Assembly (NCBI GenBank): GCA_050084515.1
Contig: CM114272.1
Location: forward strand, 43,152,001-43,216,000
Direction of reading: 5' to 3'
DNA: 64,000 nucleotides
Source: Blasia pusilla
Taxonomy: Eukaryota; Marchantiophyta; Marchantiopsida; Blasiales
Shown here: one piece after another, positions 11,269-23,590 of the stretch
Layout: each line of letters begins with the position of its first letter
Numbering within the stretch: the first letter of the stretch is position 1
Program-made: the position numbers and the translations under genes
The notes under the pieces: generated by a model
Database searches by the model: none
What the model was told of the DNA's origin: nothing
Seen by the model: only the letters and a program-made list of their open reading frames with translations

Positions 11269-12560
11269 ATCATAGTCTCGTCATCCATTGTTTCAATGAA
11301 ACAACCATCTACGTTAAACTTCACTTGATAACCATGTTCTATTATCTGTCCTACAGAGATCAGGTTTCTTGCAATGGAAGGAACATAGAGAATATTTCCA
11401 AGAGCACAAAGACCATCTAATACTATTGGAACTTTACTAGTATGCGTGATATGATGTTGAGTGTCATCTCCTATGAGCACAATTGCAGGATCTTTCACCG
11501 GCTCCAAACTACTAAACCACTTAGCTTGTAAGGTCATATGATTTGATGTACCAGAGTCAATGTTCCAATCTGCTGTCGAGTCTTTCTTGACCATTGCTTC
11601 CATAGGATGAGTCATAACCAATAGATGCTTCTTTTGTGAATGTTGTTGTTCTTGGTACTACTCTTAGTATTGTTACTGTAAGGCTCTTGTTCTCATACTT
11701 GGCTTCTTCTTGAGGCAAAACTTTATATAGTGACCCTTTATCCCACTGTAATTGCAAGATCCAAGGACCCTCTACTGCTAACCTCGACCCCAACGGTTTC
11801 CTTCATCATCGCCTTTTGATTGTGTCTAATACTCGTATGTAGTTGATTGAGTGACGTTATATTGAGTGCCTCTTCCTCCATATGCTTGATATCCACCACG
11901 ACCACGGAAGCTTCTTCCACGACCTCTGCCTTTGTTTGATCCATAGCCTATAAATAGCGCACTCTCTTGCAGACTAGACGAGCTACCGCTATCTACCAAG
12001 CACATCTCTTCATTGATTAACAGTGGGACTAACTCTTGAAAAGTTGGATACTTCTCTCTCATAGAGATAGAGATATCAAAAGACTTATAATCCTTTGGAA
12101 GGCCTTGAAGAGTGAACAAAATCAGATCATCATCTTCTACTGTCACTCCAATGGTATTAAACTGATCAACAATATGTCTGATACTTAAAATATAATCATT
12201 AATGCTCTACGATCATTTCCCCACTTTGTTCAATTGTTGTTTCAATTGAAGCTTTGTGGCCTTTGTAGATGTTTGGAACAGCTTTTCCGATGCATCCCAG
12301 GCCTCCTCCGGAGTCTCAACATCTTGAATGTGATCTATCATTGGCAAATTGATCCTTATTGAAATGTAGTGGATTACTTGCCTTGCGCGTTTATTCCAGG
12401 CGCGAACATTCAAGTCTGTTTAGTTACCTTCTGGCTTGGCCTCATCACCTGTGACAAGTTCCCATAGTTCTTTACCCATGAGAAATTTTTTCATGCGAAA
12501 CTTCTAGACATTGTAATTATGCTTATCTAGCTTCTCGCCTGTAATTGCTGTTGAGGACTA
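11269..12560 (-). pseudogene. Ty1/copia gag and protease (fragment A)
   Basis: Minus-strand frames give a copia gag: EEAWDASEKLFQTSTKATKL near 12.3 kb, LPKDYKSFDISISMREKYP near 12.1 kb, and a Gly/Arg-rich RGRGRSFRGRGGYQAYGGRG. The protease follows with NIDSGTSNHMT (D-S-G active site) near 11.57 kb, then ILYVPSIARNLISVGQI of the pre-integrase segment. The reading is broken by frameshifts. It continues beyond the nested gypsy element at 4187. Confidence 0.85.
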
Positions 12561-12757
12561 CTCCATGACAAGCGATTTCAATTATAAAAATATAATTTTA
12601 GGTTCTCTACTGCTCCAATTGAAGCATAGACCACTCCTACACAAAAATCAACCTGAAATTTGCCAAAATTGATCAACTGTATGAAAGAACTATTCGAAAT
12701 TGGCCTGTAGAGAGCAAATTGCACAACTTTTCTTCACTAATTGCAAGAAAATTTGTA

Positions 12758-12897
12758 GACTAACTATGATTAACTAACTCTAGTTAAGATAATCCCGCTT
12801 AACTGACCAACCAAGATTAAGCTTCCCTACTTCGTGTGGGTACCAAATATAGCAATTCACGTGTCTTATGAGCTTGACTGTAACTCAATCTTCAATA
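12758..12897 (-). repeat. Copia LTR-like block, copy 1
   Basis: Matches 15857-15996 in the same orientation. Shared words include AACCAAGATTAAGCTTCCCTAC and GAGCTTGACTGTAACTCAATCTTCAATA. It lies on the gag side of copia fragment A, where a minus-strand element would have its 5' LTR. The true LTR ends are not visible to me. Confidence 0.65.
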
Positions 12898-12959
12898 ACA
12901 CCAACTCAATTTAGTGAGATTTCCTCTTTATGGAGGACTGTTCCTCCGTGCTAGGGAAA

Positions 12960-13640
12960 ATGAAAGGTTTTTCTAGTGTCTGTTTTAGTGGGCAGGACTC
13001 ACATTATTCTGGCTACTACTCGGTGCAAAGTGGCGGGAGACAACATTACAGCCAATATCCGAGTTAGAACTAATATTGGAACCGTAGGCATTTTGTGGTT
13101 CCCATTTTGCTATACCCGAGTTAGAACTAATATGGGAACCACAAGCACAATCAAGACCTTGAGTACAAACTTGCCCGCTCTTCACAAAAACCTCATTGAG
13201 CGCATGATCGAAATGATAACCCATGAGATATTCCATTAAAACTGTCTTTCATTTGAACCGACAACACGGCTTCGGGCTTTTGCGGCTATGTTCATCTGCC
13301 AACCTGTAATGTATCAGGATCATAGGTATTAGGTGAGAACGATGCTTTGGCAAATCCTAGCTTTGTTAACTTCAAAACAAACGGACCCTTAAGTACGTAT
13401 GCATCTTGAGTCGAGGAGAGTCTTGCCGTCTTGGGATAGAGATAGGTAGACTCGCGGAGCATCAAGGAGACCCGAAATCAAGGGGACACGAATGGGCAAG
13501 ACTAACTCCCTCTCTCCTAGAGCAAACCACAGTGAGGCAAAGGATCCCACCATGTGGCTTAAGCACAAAACGATTCAAGCAAAAAAGCCGACCACTCCGC
13601 GTGTGGCTTAATCACAAATCAATTCACAAAAAAGTCTAGA
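12960..13640. other. Anonymous sequence with a short internal duplication
   Basis: CCGAGTTAGAACTAATAT occurs twice about 60 bp apart (near 13060 and 13120), each followed by GGAACC. No coding family is recognised. Confidence 0.4.
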
Positions 13641-13644
13641 AGCC

Positions 13645-13720
13645 AAGTTTCACCACCATCTAATGGTTGGAAGAAACGTGAAAGGAATGTTAACATGAAA
13701 ATGCCATAAGGGTCATAATA
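13645..13720. repeat. Outlying copy of the 1.8-2.9 kb tandem repeat
   Basis: CACCACCATCTAATGGTTGGAAGAAACG followed by GTTAACATGAAAATG repeats the end segment of the units at 2.0-2.9 kb. Confidence 0.7.
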
Positions 13721-13864
13721 ATCTTACTCCCCCGCCCCCTTGAACATGGTCCAAATATCAAGAATGGTTTTCTAGAGGGGTATCAGTACCCAAAGCCCAA
13801 GAATGCATGGTATATATCCCAACAACAATAAAAAAACAACAATAAAAAACTCCTTAACATTGGA

Positions 13865-14093
13865 GCATGGACTACTTAAGCACATTAGTCATTGTTTATA
13901 ACTAGCCATTACTAGACAAGTGACTAGTCTTGATTGAAGGGTATTGATAATTGCTTTAGTCATAAGCAGATGACTAGGTTAGTTGTATGAACATAAATTT
14001 TATGACTAAACCATTAGTCATAATTTGAGTCATTCATTCGGTGAGTCATTTATAGCCTAGTCATAAAAACCACATATTTCTTCTAGTGGATAA
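13865..14093. repeat. Dispersed direct repeat, right copy
   Basis: Partner of 2935-3160, same orientation. Shared words are TTTATGACTAAACCATT, GGTGAGTCATTTA and TAGTCATAAAAACCACA. Confidence 0.75.
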
Positions 14094-15060
14094 CTCCTGA
14101 ATTGTTCAACATATTTTGTAGCCTAGATTTATTGCCCAAAGTTGTTTCACTAGTAAGTAGTATTTACTAGGGATCCCACTCAGGTAAAGTAGATGGGAGG
14201 GTGATAGGCTTCCTGCTTGATACTTGGAAGCTCCAGGGTCCATGGTTGCAAGGCTACGACAAACACTACTTACTAAGTACAATCTCATGGTATCTTGCTT
14301 AAAATTCTAACCACACAAAGCAAAAAGATATGTTTATATTGCTCAGTTGGATACAACACAACTGTTCATGTAATTCAGTAGCCTAAATCACAACATACAG
14401 AGCAAATGTATATGTTGATATTGGTAAGCCTCGTAAAAAAATAGCCTAGATTAATTGCCCAAAGCTGCTACACTCATTACTAATGTTTAATGGAGATCCC
14501 AATTAGATAAAGTAGATGGTACCAGGTTCATTAAAGCCTCTTTCTATCTACACTCTTTCGAGCCTCTCCTACAAAAAATTCACAAGAGACAGAGTTGGAA
14601 CACCAGCTGCTACTATTAAGTTGGTAATACTAGAAGTGTTCTCTACATTCACTAGCTTCCAATGGTGGCCCAAAGCTACTCAACTGATAAGTAATGTGGG
14701 TTCGTGGATCCCAATCAAGTAAACTACATGGTAAGAGGATCACTAAAGCCCTCTTTCTCCGGGTCAAGTCTCAAGCACTATCCAACCACGGCACGTTGTT
14801 AGGCTATGATGTGCGGTGTTTCCAATGAGTACATACTTTCTTTCTCCAAGTCTCCTCCAAAAAATTCAAAATACACAGACTAAAGGGAAGTTTCACTCTA
14901 CATGTACTCAGTATCAAAGAAACACTCCTCAGAGAAATGCCAAAGAGCCTTATTGATACATTTGTAATGAGGAGGATAATATCTGAAGCAAATGTCCTAA
15001 TAGAAAATTTCTCAAGATATTTCATGAGAATTGCAAAACTCAATCAAAAGATACCTCATC
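14094..15060. other. Anonymous AT-rich sequence
   Basis: No recognisable coding family. A motif around TAGCCTAGATT(A/T)ATTGCCCAAAG occurs near 14121 and 14448, and CCCAAAGCTACTCAACTGATAAGTA near 14668 looks related. This suggests a decayed repeat of about 200-330 bp spacing. Confidence 0.4.
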
Positions 15061-15169
15061 TTTGCTAGTAAATATTTCATCCATCACTCAATCATTAATA
15101 TGCTCCATATCTGAGGAACTAAAACTAGATGAATCTCTCTATCTGTCCATGATCCAAAAACCATGTATA

Positions 15170-15715
15170 TCTACTTTTCGAGATCTTTCCAAACTTTGGA
15201 TCCTTGATTCTGGTTTAAATTCTCATGTTTGTTGTCAAAGAGAATTATTCTTTGATTTCCTTCCTATTTCTCCAATTCTTATTTATGGTTTGGATCAATG
15301 GCAACACTATGGCTACAACTATTGGTCATAGTTTAAGCACAGATTTGCCAGAGATGGCCTATATCTACTTGAATGTCAATCTTCTACTCCGCCAAAAATT
15401 TTGCTAACCAGAAGTTCATCCAATCTTTGGCACAATCGTAAAGGATACCTCAACAATCAGCATTTACTGCAACTACATCAACAAAAAATGGTTCAAGGAC
15501 TAAATTGTATCAATGATCTTAATTTCAAATTTCAGTGTGGACAAGATCTTCATGTACAAACAAGTCTAGATTTGATTCAAAGTGATCATGCAGAATCAAA
15601 GAAGACACCCAATGTTTGCTACAAGTACTATTTTTGTACTTTTCTTGACCAATATACAAAGAAATCCTTTGTCTACATCCTTCATGTAGAAAACTGCTAA
15701 AGAAGCATAATTGGT
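15170..15715 (+). pseudogene. Ty1/copia protease to integrase start, decayed
   Basis: Plus-strand frames give LWILDSGLNSHVCCQRELFF, the copia protease active site D-S-G. Then LWHNRKGYLNNQHL matches the GAG-pre-integrase LWHxRxGH landmark, and YYFCTFLDQYTKKSFVYIL matches the first part of the integrase core. Frames shift between pieces. The orientation is opposite to copia fragments A and B, so it is an independent insertion or an inverted piece. Confidence 0.75.
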
Positions 15716-15856
15716 GGAAAACGGCTCTTACACTCACACATCACCTTGGGGAACAAAATTTGCAATGAGAGAATGAGTGGAGGCTAGTCCCCTTTTCAAT
15801 TATGTAGGGTATGTACAAACAACCCTAACCCTAAACTTAACCATAATCTCTAGTTA

Positions 15857-15996
15857 GACTAATTTTGATTAATTAACCCTAGTTAAGGTAATCACGCTTA
15901 GCAAACTAACCAAGATTAAGCTTCCCTACTTTTTGTGAGTACTAAATATAGCAGTTCACGTGTCTAATGAGCTTGACTGTAACTCAATCTTCAATA
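15857..15996 (-). repeat. Copia LTR-like block, copy 2
   Basis: Partner of 12758-12897. It lies just beyond the RNase H end of copia fragment B, where a minus-strand element would have its 3' LTR. Confidence 0.65.
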
Positions 15997-16059
15997 CTCC
16001 TCCTTAAGCTCATATTGATATTTATAACACCTAAATCGTTTCTAAACATCTCAAACTTA

Positions 16060-17560
16060 TCTATAGACAATGCCTATGTAAAAATATCAGCAATTTGCTG
16101 ATATGTACATATATACACAAGATCAATTTCTCCTAGAAGCACTTTCTCTTTGATAAAATGATAGTGGACCTCAACATGCTTTGTACGAGCATGAAACACA
16201 GGGTTATTAGCAAGCTTGATGCTACTAATATTGTCTGCATATATTACACTAGGTCCTAAGTTACTAACACCAATCTCAATAAGTAATCGATGAAGCCACA
16301 CCGCCTCATATGCTGCATTGGTTGCTCCTCTATACTCAGCCTTTGTTGAAGTTAGAGCAACTGTAGGTTGCTTCCTTGAAGCCCAACTTATAGTTGCGAT
16401 TCCCAAAGTAAATGAATAACCAGATATGGAGTGTCGATCAGACACACTTCTTGCCTAATTAGCATCTGTAAATCCCAATAATTATAAACTGGGAGAAGGT
16501 TAAAATTGAAGCCCAAATTGAACAAAGAATTTCACATATCGCATAATCCTCCTCATAGCATCAAGGTGAGATTTTCAAGGTGCTTGTATAAATTGGCTCA
16601 CTAGGCCAACTACATAGCTCAAATCTGGTTTGGTTATAGTCAAATAGATCAAACTTCCAACCATACGCCAGTACATATTGGAATCTGTAAGCAACCCTCC
16701 TTCATCCATACTTGGCTTCACACTCTTCTCCAACAGTGTAGAGATTGGCTTACAAGCCGTCACATCATATTTAAAAAGCATATGAAGAGCATATTATCGT
16801 TGTAGTAACCACATGGTCTCTCCAACCTTGATAAACTCAACACCAAGGAAGTACTTGAGTTCTCCCAAAGTCCTTCATATCAAATTCTGATTGTAACTTA
16901 AGCTTGACTTATTGTATCATTTCTACAGTACTCCCAATAATCAAGAGGTCGTCAAAATATAACACAATGATAACCTAATGATCTTGTCCTGTCAAGATAT
17001 ATTATGAGGAGTGAGAATCACATAACTTGAAACACAACTCTTGTAGGATATATATAATCTTGCCATACTAAGCTCTTGGAGCTTGTTTGAACTTTCTTCA
17101 ACCTGCATATATGAAATGGAAACTCGGGATGCTCATATCTAGGTGGTTGAGTCATATATACCTCCTCATATAGATCTTCATTCAAGAAGTTATTCTTGAC
17201 GTCCATGTGATGTAATCTCCACTTCTTACTTACTACAACTACAACCACTATTTTCGTAGTCGCCATCTTTGCAGTAGGGCTTAAAGTTTCCTCATAATCA
17301 ATGCCATATTGTTATGCATAGCACTTACTCACCAATCTTGCTTTGTATATGTTAATTGTACCATCCTGATTGCGCTTGATTTTGTAAACCCATTTGCTAC
17401 CAATAGCTTCCTTACCGAAAGATATATCAACCAGCTCCCAATTTTGTTGATGTCTTAATGCAATAAGCTCTTCCTCCATAGCTTCAATCCATTCAACTTT
17501 ACTTGCAGCTTCTTCAAAATAACTCGGCTCTTGTTCTTGAAGGGTAATCATCATATATGC
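16060..17560 (-). pseudogene. Ty1/copia reverse transcriptase-RNase H (fragment B)
   Basis: Minus-strand pieces in order: VEWIEAMEEELIALRHQQNW and SKWVYKIKRNQDGTINIYKA (17.55-17.31 kb, RT start), then MDVKNNFLNEDLYEEVYMTQ (17.2 kb), then YWRMVGSLIYLTITKPDLSY (16.7 kb). The RNase H part at 16.44-16.07 kb has ISWASRKQPTVALTSTKAEY, IYADNISSIKLANNP and HVEVHYHFIKEK. Frameshifts and stops break it into at least four frames. It supplies the half missing from fragment A and has a related LTR-like block, so both may derive from one family. Confidence 0.85.
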
Positions 17561-17639
17561 ATGATGTGTCGTAATGAAACCTTCATTTATGAATCTATGA
17601 ACAGGATGTGTGATTGATGCTACTATGAATCAAAGGAGT

Positions 17640-18010
17640 GAGCTGCGAGTCAAAATGTTGGACACCGATCTTTAGGCAAAAAGATAAGCACCGACATTGT
17701 GATAGTTTAATGAATGAATATTGCCAGGTGAAACTATAGTTCTAATTCCCTCTTTAAGAGGCTAATATCTTGCCTTAGTTGGTGGATAGGTGAAATCCCT
17801 TAAGCCTCTTTTTATCCTCGAAATCAAAGAAATTATATTTCGAATTATGGAGAGGGTTAGCAAACTGTATCCCCTTGGTCTTAGGGAAAATAATGCCTTC
17901 ATGTTGGGAGATGGACGGGTTGTATTTGTCGTCCCCTATGTCAAAATACTAACTCACATGATAGAGAGAGAGAATATGATTATGGGTTTTGGACCATGAT
18001 GAATAGGGAA
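17640..18010 (+). repeat. Dispersed repeat, copy 1 (partner at 33.0-33.4 kb)
   Basis: Shares ordered words with 33000-33415 in the same orientation, including AAGCACCG(A/G)CATTG, GGATAGGTGAAATC and ATGGGTTTTGGACCA. It is the upstream part of the unit that contains the Ulp1-like remnant. Confidence 0.75.
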
Positions 18011-18119
18011 GATGCACTTGAAATGCTTGAGAGGCTGGCAGATTCGTGCTATTTCTCTAAATCTTTTGTGAAGAAGGCCAAATTTTTTTGGTCTGAGCGG
18101 GACTTCTCTATTTGAAAGG

Positions 18120-18400
18120 GGACAAACGATCTTTCAAAGTATGTGAAAGATCCGTGGTTCTTTTATGTTGTTAGAGAGTTAAGAAACTTCTCCTGCCCAA
18201 AGAATACAGTCTTGGTGGACATTGGGATCAATTCCCTCCTTTTGAACGATCCAAATAGCGTTATAGCCCTTCTGAATTTAATATACTTCCAAGCCCCAAA
18301 ACGAAAAAATTCATTGTGCGGCGGGTACTATTCTCTCTTACCTTCTGATAGTGAAAGAGAGTTTCTTGGATGGGATGAGTGTTAGTCATTTTATAAGTAC
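18120..18400 (+). pseudogene. Unrecognised coding remnant upstream of the Ulp1-like segment
   Basis: The plus-strand frame from about 18118 reads GTNDLSKYVKDPWFFYVVRE, then NFSCPKNTVLVDIGINSLLL, then NSVIALLNLIYFQAPKRKNS. It has balanced, protein-like composition. I do not recognise the family. It lies between the repeat at 17.64 kb and the protease-like remnant at 18.9 kb, and may be part of the same element-encoded protein. Confidence 0.35.
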
Positions 18401-18899
18401 TAGGCAAATTGGTTTTCCAAAGCCACATTCTATAGGCGGTAATAGTAAGCGTCTTTTCTATGCAATCCAAGAAAAGCTAAAGGCCTCAGTCTTATTCCAA
18501 AATGTACATGGATAGTTGACTCTGAAAATATGCAAGAAATGTCCGAGAGTGGAGATCACTGCAAAAGTCATCTACGACAGCGTGGATTAGATATCAGTGG
18601 AAACTGTGAGGCCGACATGCAGTATCGATGCCTTCCTTATTGCCAGGTGGTGTTTGGAGTATTCGACAGAGAAACAACTCTAGGCTGGAATTGGGGGCTC
18701 ACTGGTACGCGAAGTGGGAGAATCAGGCTAGTTCCAAGGTTGTCGTTGATAAAAGGGGCTTCTTAGACCTGGAGTCCGTAGCAGGGTGGAGTTAGAGGGA
18801 TGGATCCTAATTTGGTCTCTACATCGACACCAACATGAGTTTTGTCGGTTATGTCTCCTTCCCTTATATTTCTAAAGTTATGGTGCCATGCTAGATGAG

Positions 18900-19516
18900 A
18901 GCATGGACATTGTGTGGAATGAAGTGTTGTAGTACAAGGGAACCAACAATGCATTTATCGTCATCCTACGTGAGCATCACTTTGTGCTAAGGGTTGCAGC
19001 CAAGACGATCACCATTGTAGATACCCTAGGTTCCTGTCTCGATCGAGAATGTGAGAAGGCAAACCAAATCTTTTTCGACTCCAAGGCGTCTACTATGGTG
19101 GATAAAATATTCGACTATTCCATCATAGGGAATGATTTCCAATAACCACAAGAATAGTGCTTGATCCTAAACGGGCAAGAAGATGCCCATTTTTTCCTTG
19201 ACGATTACAACTTGCACGAACTGAAGCAACATTTTTTGAGATTCATCATCGCAAATGTAGACCTGAGCTGTTTGGACGATGAGTATCATAAGAAGAATAA
19301 TGATAAGTTCCAAACTATCTACTACATCCTAAAGAAAGGTTTCCAAATTGATTTCACGAGGATTGTGTTGACTCCGAGGGAGGGAAGGTTTAGTTGGAGT
19401 GACTTCACCGATAGACTTAAAAAGTATATCCGTCAAGTTCACAAGGAGATTACCGACCTTGCCATGGATGAGACTCTCTTGCGATTCAGGAGGAAGAGAC
19501 ATCACGAAGGGTAATA
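18900..19516 (+). pseudogene. Possible Ulp1/C48-type cysteine protease remnant with unknown C-terminal domain
   Basis: In one frame from 18903, with one TAG near 18930 and stops near 19143 and 19155, the sequence reads REHHFVLRVAAKTITIVDTL. This resembles the catalytic His-X-X-(hydrophobic) and VDS/VDTL Asp region of Ulp1-like (C48) proteases. DAHFFLDDYNLHELKQHFLR then resembles the helix after the catalytic Cys. The Q..DCG motif itself is not visible. The C-terminal part (DEYHKKNNDKFQTIYYILKK, LTPREGRFSWSDFTDRLKKY) is repeated in inverted orientation at 63773-63958. C48 proteases are common cargo of plant MULEs and related DNA transposons. The assignment is tentative. Confidence 0.45.
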
Positions 19517-19979
19517 GGTAGTTGAAATGATACTGTATTTTGATGCCATTGGGTATATTTATAAATAGAACGTGAAATGTAGCATATTGAAGCGGATGGA
19601 TTAAGGAAGTACGTTGCCTTGGTGTGAGCCAGTCGATCTCATAGATATAATGAGATTCTCCTCTGATTGGAAATATATTGTGCAGAGTTGTAAATTCTTT
19701 ATTACTAGATATTTATAGATATCTACAACGGGAATTATAAGATATTGCAGAGAATAGAAGCTAAGATTACGAGAACTGTAACATATTATAGAAAGTTGAT
19801 GTTAATGATTGTGAAGCCATGTGATTGTCGGGGGATTTTTTTAATCATCAGAAATTGGATCTTGAGTTCCATATTTGATATATTCAATTAGCATATTTAT
19901 TATCCTCTAATGATCGTGCGATGGAATTCTTATGTGACATGTGTGTACAGTTTCTTCTTGCATCCTCAACGTTGCCATC

Positions 19980-20735
19980 CTGTAGATCGATTGGAATGTA
20001 GTTCCAAATAGCCTACTCCTTAGATCCCTAAGTCGGAAAAAAAGTAGAATCGGAACCTAGGTTCTCATTGTGTCCCAAACTACAAAATGTCATTTAGAGC
20101 CATACTTAATCTAAGTCCAATTGGATCCTAAGATCCAATTCCGAGAAATCCCCATCCTTGATTGGAACTATATTTTCAAATGGCCTAATCCTAAGATCCC
20201 TATGTGTTCAAAAAGTATAGAATCGGAACCTAAGTTCTGATTGCGTCCCAAACTGTCGCGATCCTAAGATTCAATTCTAGCCGTGGAAGTTGTCTGGTGA
20301 AGGGAAATTCCCATCCTCGATTGGAACTGTAGTTCCGAATGGCCTGATCCTAAGATCCCTATGTGTTTAGAAAATGTAGAATCAAAACCTAAGTTCTGAT
20401 TGTATCCCAAACTATTGCACCCGTTGAATATCATTTGTAGCCATATTTTGTCTAAGTCCAATTGGATTCTAAGATCCATTTCCTGCCGTAGAAGGCGTTC
20501 GGTAAAGGGAAATCCCCATCCTTGATTGGAACTATAATTCCGAATGGCCTTCTCCTGTGTAGAATTGGAACCTAAGTTTTGTTAACGTCCCAAATTGCCG
20601 CACCGGCTGATTATCGTTTGTAGCCATACCTCATCTAAGTCCAATTGGATTCTAAGATCCAATTTCGGCCGCACAAGTCGTTCGATAAAGGTAAACCCCC
20701 ATCCTCGATTGGAACTGTAGTACTGAATGGCCTGT
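19980..20735. repeat. Tandem repeats, five diverged units of about 160-205 bp
   Basis: The landmark GATTGGAA(C/T) recurs at about 19988, 20160, 20319, 20524 and 20707. It is followed in each unit by GCCT(A/G)(A/C)TCCTAAGATCCC, AGAATCGGAACCTA and AGTCCAATTGGAT. The copies are similar but not identical. Antisense open frames here are repeat artefacts. Confidence 0.85.
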
Positions 20736-23590
20736 TTGGGCACCAACCGTTTTGCAATGGTAGCAAACATAAAATTTCCCATAAGCTGGTATAATATATT
20801 GCAGCATGTATCCAATGCATAACGCATAAGACGGGCAAATATGTGTTGTCAAGGTTTCCATCCTTGACAACAAAACCCACAACACTTCCTCTGTTATATG
20901 AGGGATGCACGTAGGCTTGCCCAGAGCGCATGTAGTGCATCTATGGATGGCTAGGGTTTATTGGCAGGCTTCTGCAACAACTTATTTTTAGTGTTCATCA
21001 TGACTTTACTAAATGCCCTACATAATTGTAACCTTGATGAATTGAGATATTGCGCACACCTTACATTAGTGGCTCCTATTCAAGATATTAGGATGTAGTG
21101 TGAAATGTGGTAGGGTACTAAGCAAACTCATTAACATCGGTAAGGATACACAAGAGCACGGCAATTCATAATTCACAAGCACATTGGCAATGGTAGTAGA
21201 TCTGTAAAATATGGTGGCAATGTTGTTGAATTAGCCGATTTCTTAAAATTAAGTAACGGATGAAACTTAGGTGGGCAAACTTGTGAAAAACAATATATAG
21301 ACAACATAGGTGTGGGCATTGGTGGCATAAGTGTATAGAGACGTTGCAGTTGCTATGTATATGTCCAGCTAAGGACTAATGTTGTATGTCAAATTTTGGT
21401 GTATGTAGCGTTACATAATGTAGGTGCACAACGCTAGGCTGCCTTGAGTGTCACTCGCAAGGGCAATAGCGGTGGTATGTAATGACTAACCATGACTAAC
21501 CATGAGGAGTAAAGTAGAAAGAAAATAGTACCACCCGATATTGTAGGAGAAAAATTCTATGGGACGGCAGGAATTGGAGAGTACACTCAAGGAGCACCGA
21601 TATCTATGAATATGCTAGGCTGTAGACACATAGGCAAGTGGCTATAAATGTCATAGTTGAAGTAGCCTCATATGGACTGCCTAGTGAGGGCAGATCAACA
21701 ACAGAACACTTGCGATAATGAAACGAGCATGTTTTGGAGTAGGCATACACAACATAGGCGAGTTGAAATAATTACCTCCAAACTGGTATATATGTAAACG
21801 TGAAATCTTAATAACGTATTATCTCACGATATGATAAAAAAGGTGAGTAAGCGTACTTGAGACGAGTAGCTAGCGCCTTATGATGGGTGCCGCCAACTAG
21901 AACCAATAAAACATCACGTTAGTAAGGAGGCGGTGGCTTATTTATAACAAGAAATTCATTCTTATGGCAACGAGAAAGAAGGCCGGGAAAAAAGCGAATA
22001 TTAAATGGGCTCAACTGTTCCATGGTGCAGCACAAGCAAGAAGCTTGAGAACCATAGCAATGTGAGCATAGGCTTTCACGGAAAACTCTTGCTACGGGAT
22101 TCTAGTGTCGGCATGTAATTTGGCTGCTTGAGAATAATACGATCTGAGACAATTGGACTTGCTAGCGCTAGTAGCAGCAATCGTATACACAGTGCATGAA
22201 GTCGTCACCAAATGTTGGAATTTTTAGCTCATGCTAGTCGAGAAGATTACATGCAACAACCTCAGGCAAGCGAGAAACCAGAGTTCACTAATAAGGCGTT
22301 ATCCCCCCGCATTGAAGTGAGCACCAAAACTGAAACTCCCAACCAAGGGGAATTGTGGCAATGTTTGCTATTACCCCTCTATGCTCGTAGAGTACAGATT
22401 TCTGAAAATTGAGAAATGCTATGCGCTAAATAGGTGGCACCCTCATTGTATGAACTCAATGTCCTAAGAAGTGTTGGGTAATAACGTGCCTAACTTCAGA
22501 AACCAAAATTATTGGCAGGAATCGAGCAACCTCTTTCTAAGTTACCACATGTTGTAACCCCTACAATGAACGCGTAAGAGCAGAAGATGCATAGGAGTGC
22601 TCGATGGTTGTGCAAGAATTGAGTCAGATCAGTGATTAAACACTACTGGAGTAGATCGGAACACATGCATGAAGATCTTGGCATGCCAGTAGCGATGCCC
22701 TAAATGGTACACATATCAATTACAACATATCGTCTATATGAAGCACGAGTTTTGAATTGTAGGGATCTAGTGGGTTGTAAATTGTGGCAATATGTGTGTA
22801 CAACCTCCGTCTGTAGTTCAGAAGGCCATTAGTAAGGGTGCACGGATCACGCGACTCTTGAATTGCAAGTCCAACGCAACTCCAGTGTCCGAATAGACAA
22901 AAACTGAATGAGCAGACCGGTAGGAGTGCGCGGCCACTAGCAAGGTTAGAGCAAGTCGGAAGAAAAAAATAAGGTAGTGAGTGAATCTTCAGAGGAGGAG
23001 CGTTACTAACCTCACGAAGTGCAAGTAGAGATGGAAAAAGAAGTGCAGTTTCATATGTATACATGAAAACAATAAATGCTCACTGCCCCGAATCCCCTCA
23101 GCTTGCACTGAAGCGTTTAGGGCTTGGGCCGCCATTTTGTCAATTAGGAGCATCTTGCGCATGTCAAGTAAAAAGGCCTAGGCGCTAGGAACAGCTTGCC
23201 GATATCTCTATCTTGCTCCTACAATGAAAAAAAGGGATGGTCGAGGAGAGTAGGAGAAGCGAGGTAGAGTGCATTTCTTACCCATTTCTTTATGTTGTAG
23301 GCTGCATAAGGATCTACCAACGACAAGAATCGGGTGTCATAACCAACAATGAAAGAATATTAAATTTTATAGAAATTGGGATGGAAAACCCATAGGATAC
23401 AAAGAAGGGGTCCATGGGCTAAAGAGATTTGGTGATTTTTGTAGCTAGGGGCCTCCCTTTAGCCACCAAAATCATCCAACACCTATAGAGCTATGGCTAT
23501 ATAGACAATATTAGCAACACCTATAGAACTATGGTTACTACTACGTGGACCTCTAGCATTGGTCTCCGTACGTTGCTTAAAGTATTGCAG
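20736..23590. other. No gene recognised
   Basis: Nearly 3 kb of mixed sequence with only short chance frames on both strands. I found no conserved motif, LTR or tandem structure. Confidence 0.4.

Larger units (their letters stand above)
3165..12960 (-). mobile_element. Ty1/copia retrotransposon fragment A, interrupted by a nested gypsy element
   Basis: Read on the minus strand, gag (12.4-11.8 kb), an aspartic protease motif (11.55 kb) and the integrase (4.2-3.17 kb) follow in copia order. The chromovirus at 4193-11268 is inserted between the protease/pre-integrase part and the integrase. Reverse transcriptase and RNase H are missing. The left end stops in the integrase C-terminal region at about 3165, next to a dispersed repeat. 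An LTR-like block lies at 12758-12897. Stops and frameshifts make it a pseudogene. It is older than the gypsy element it contains. Confidence 0.85.
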
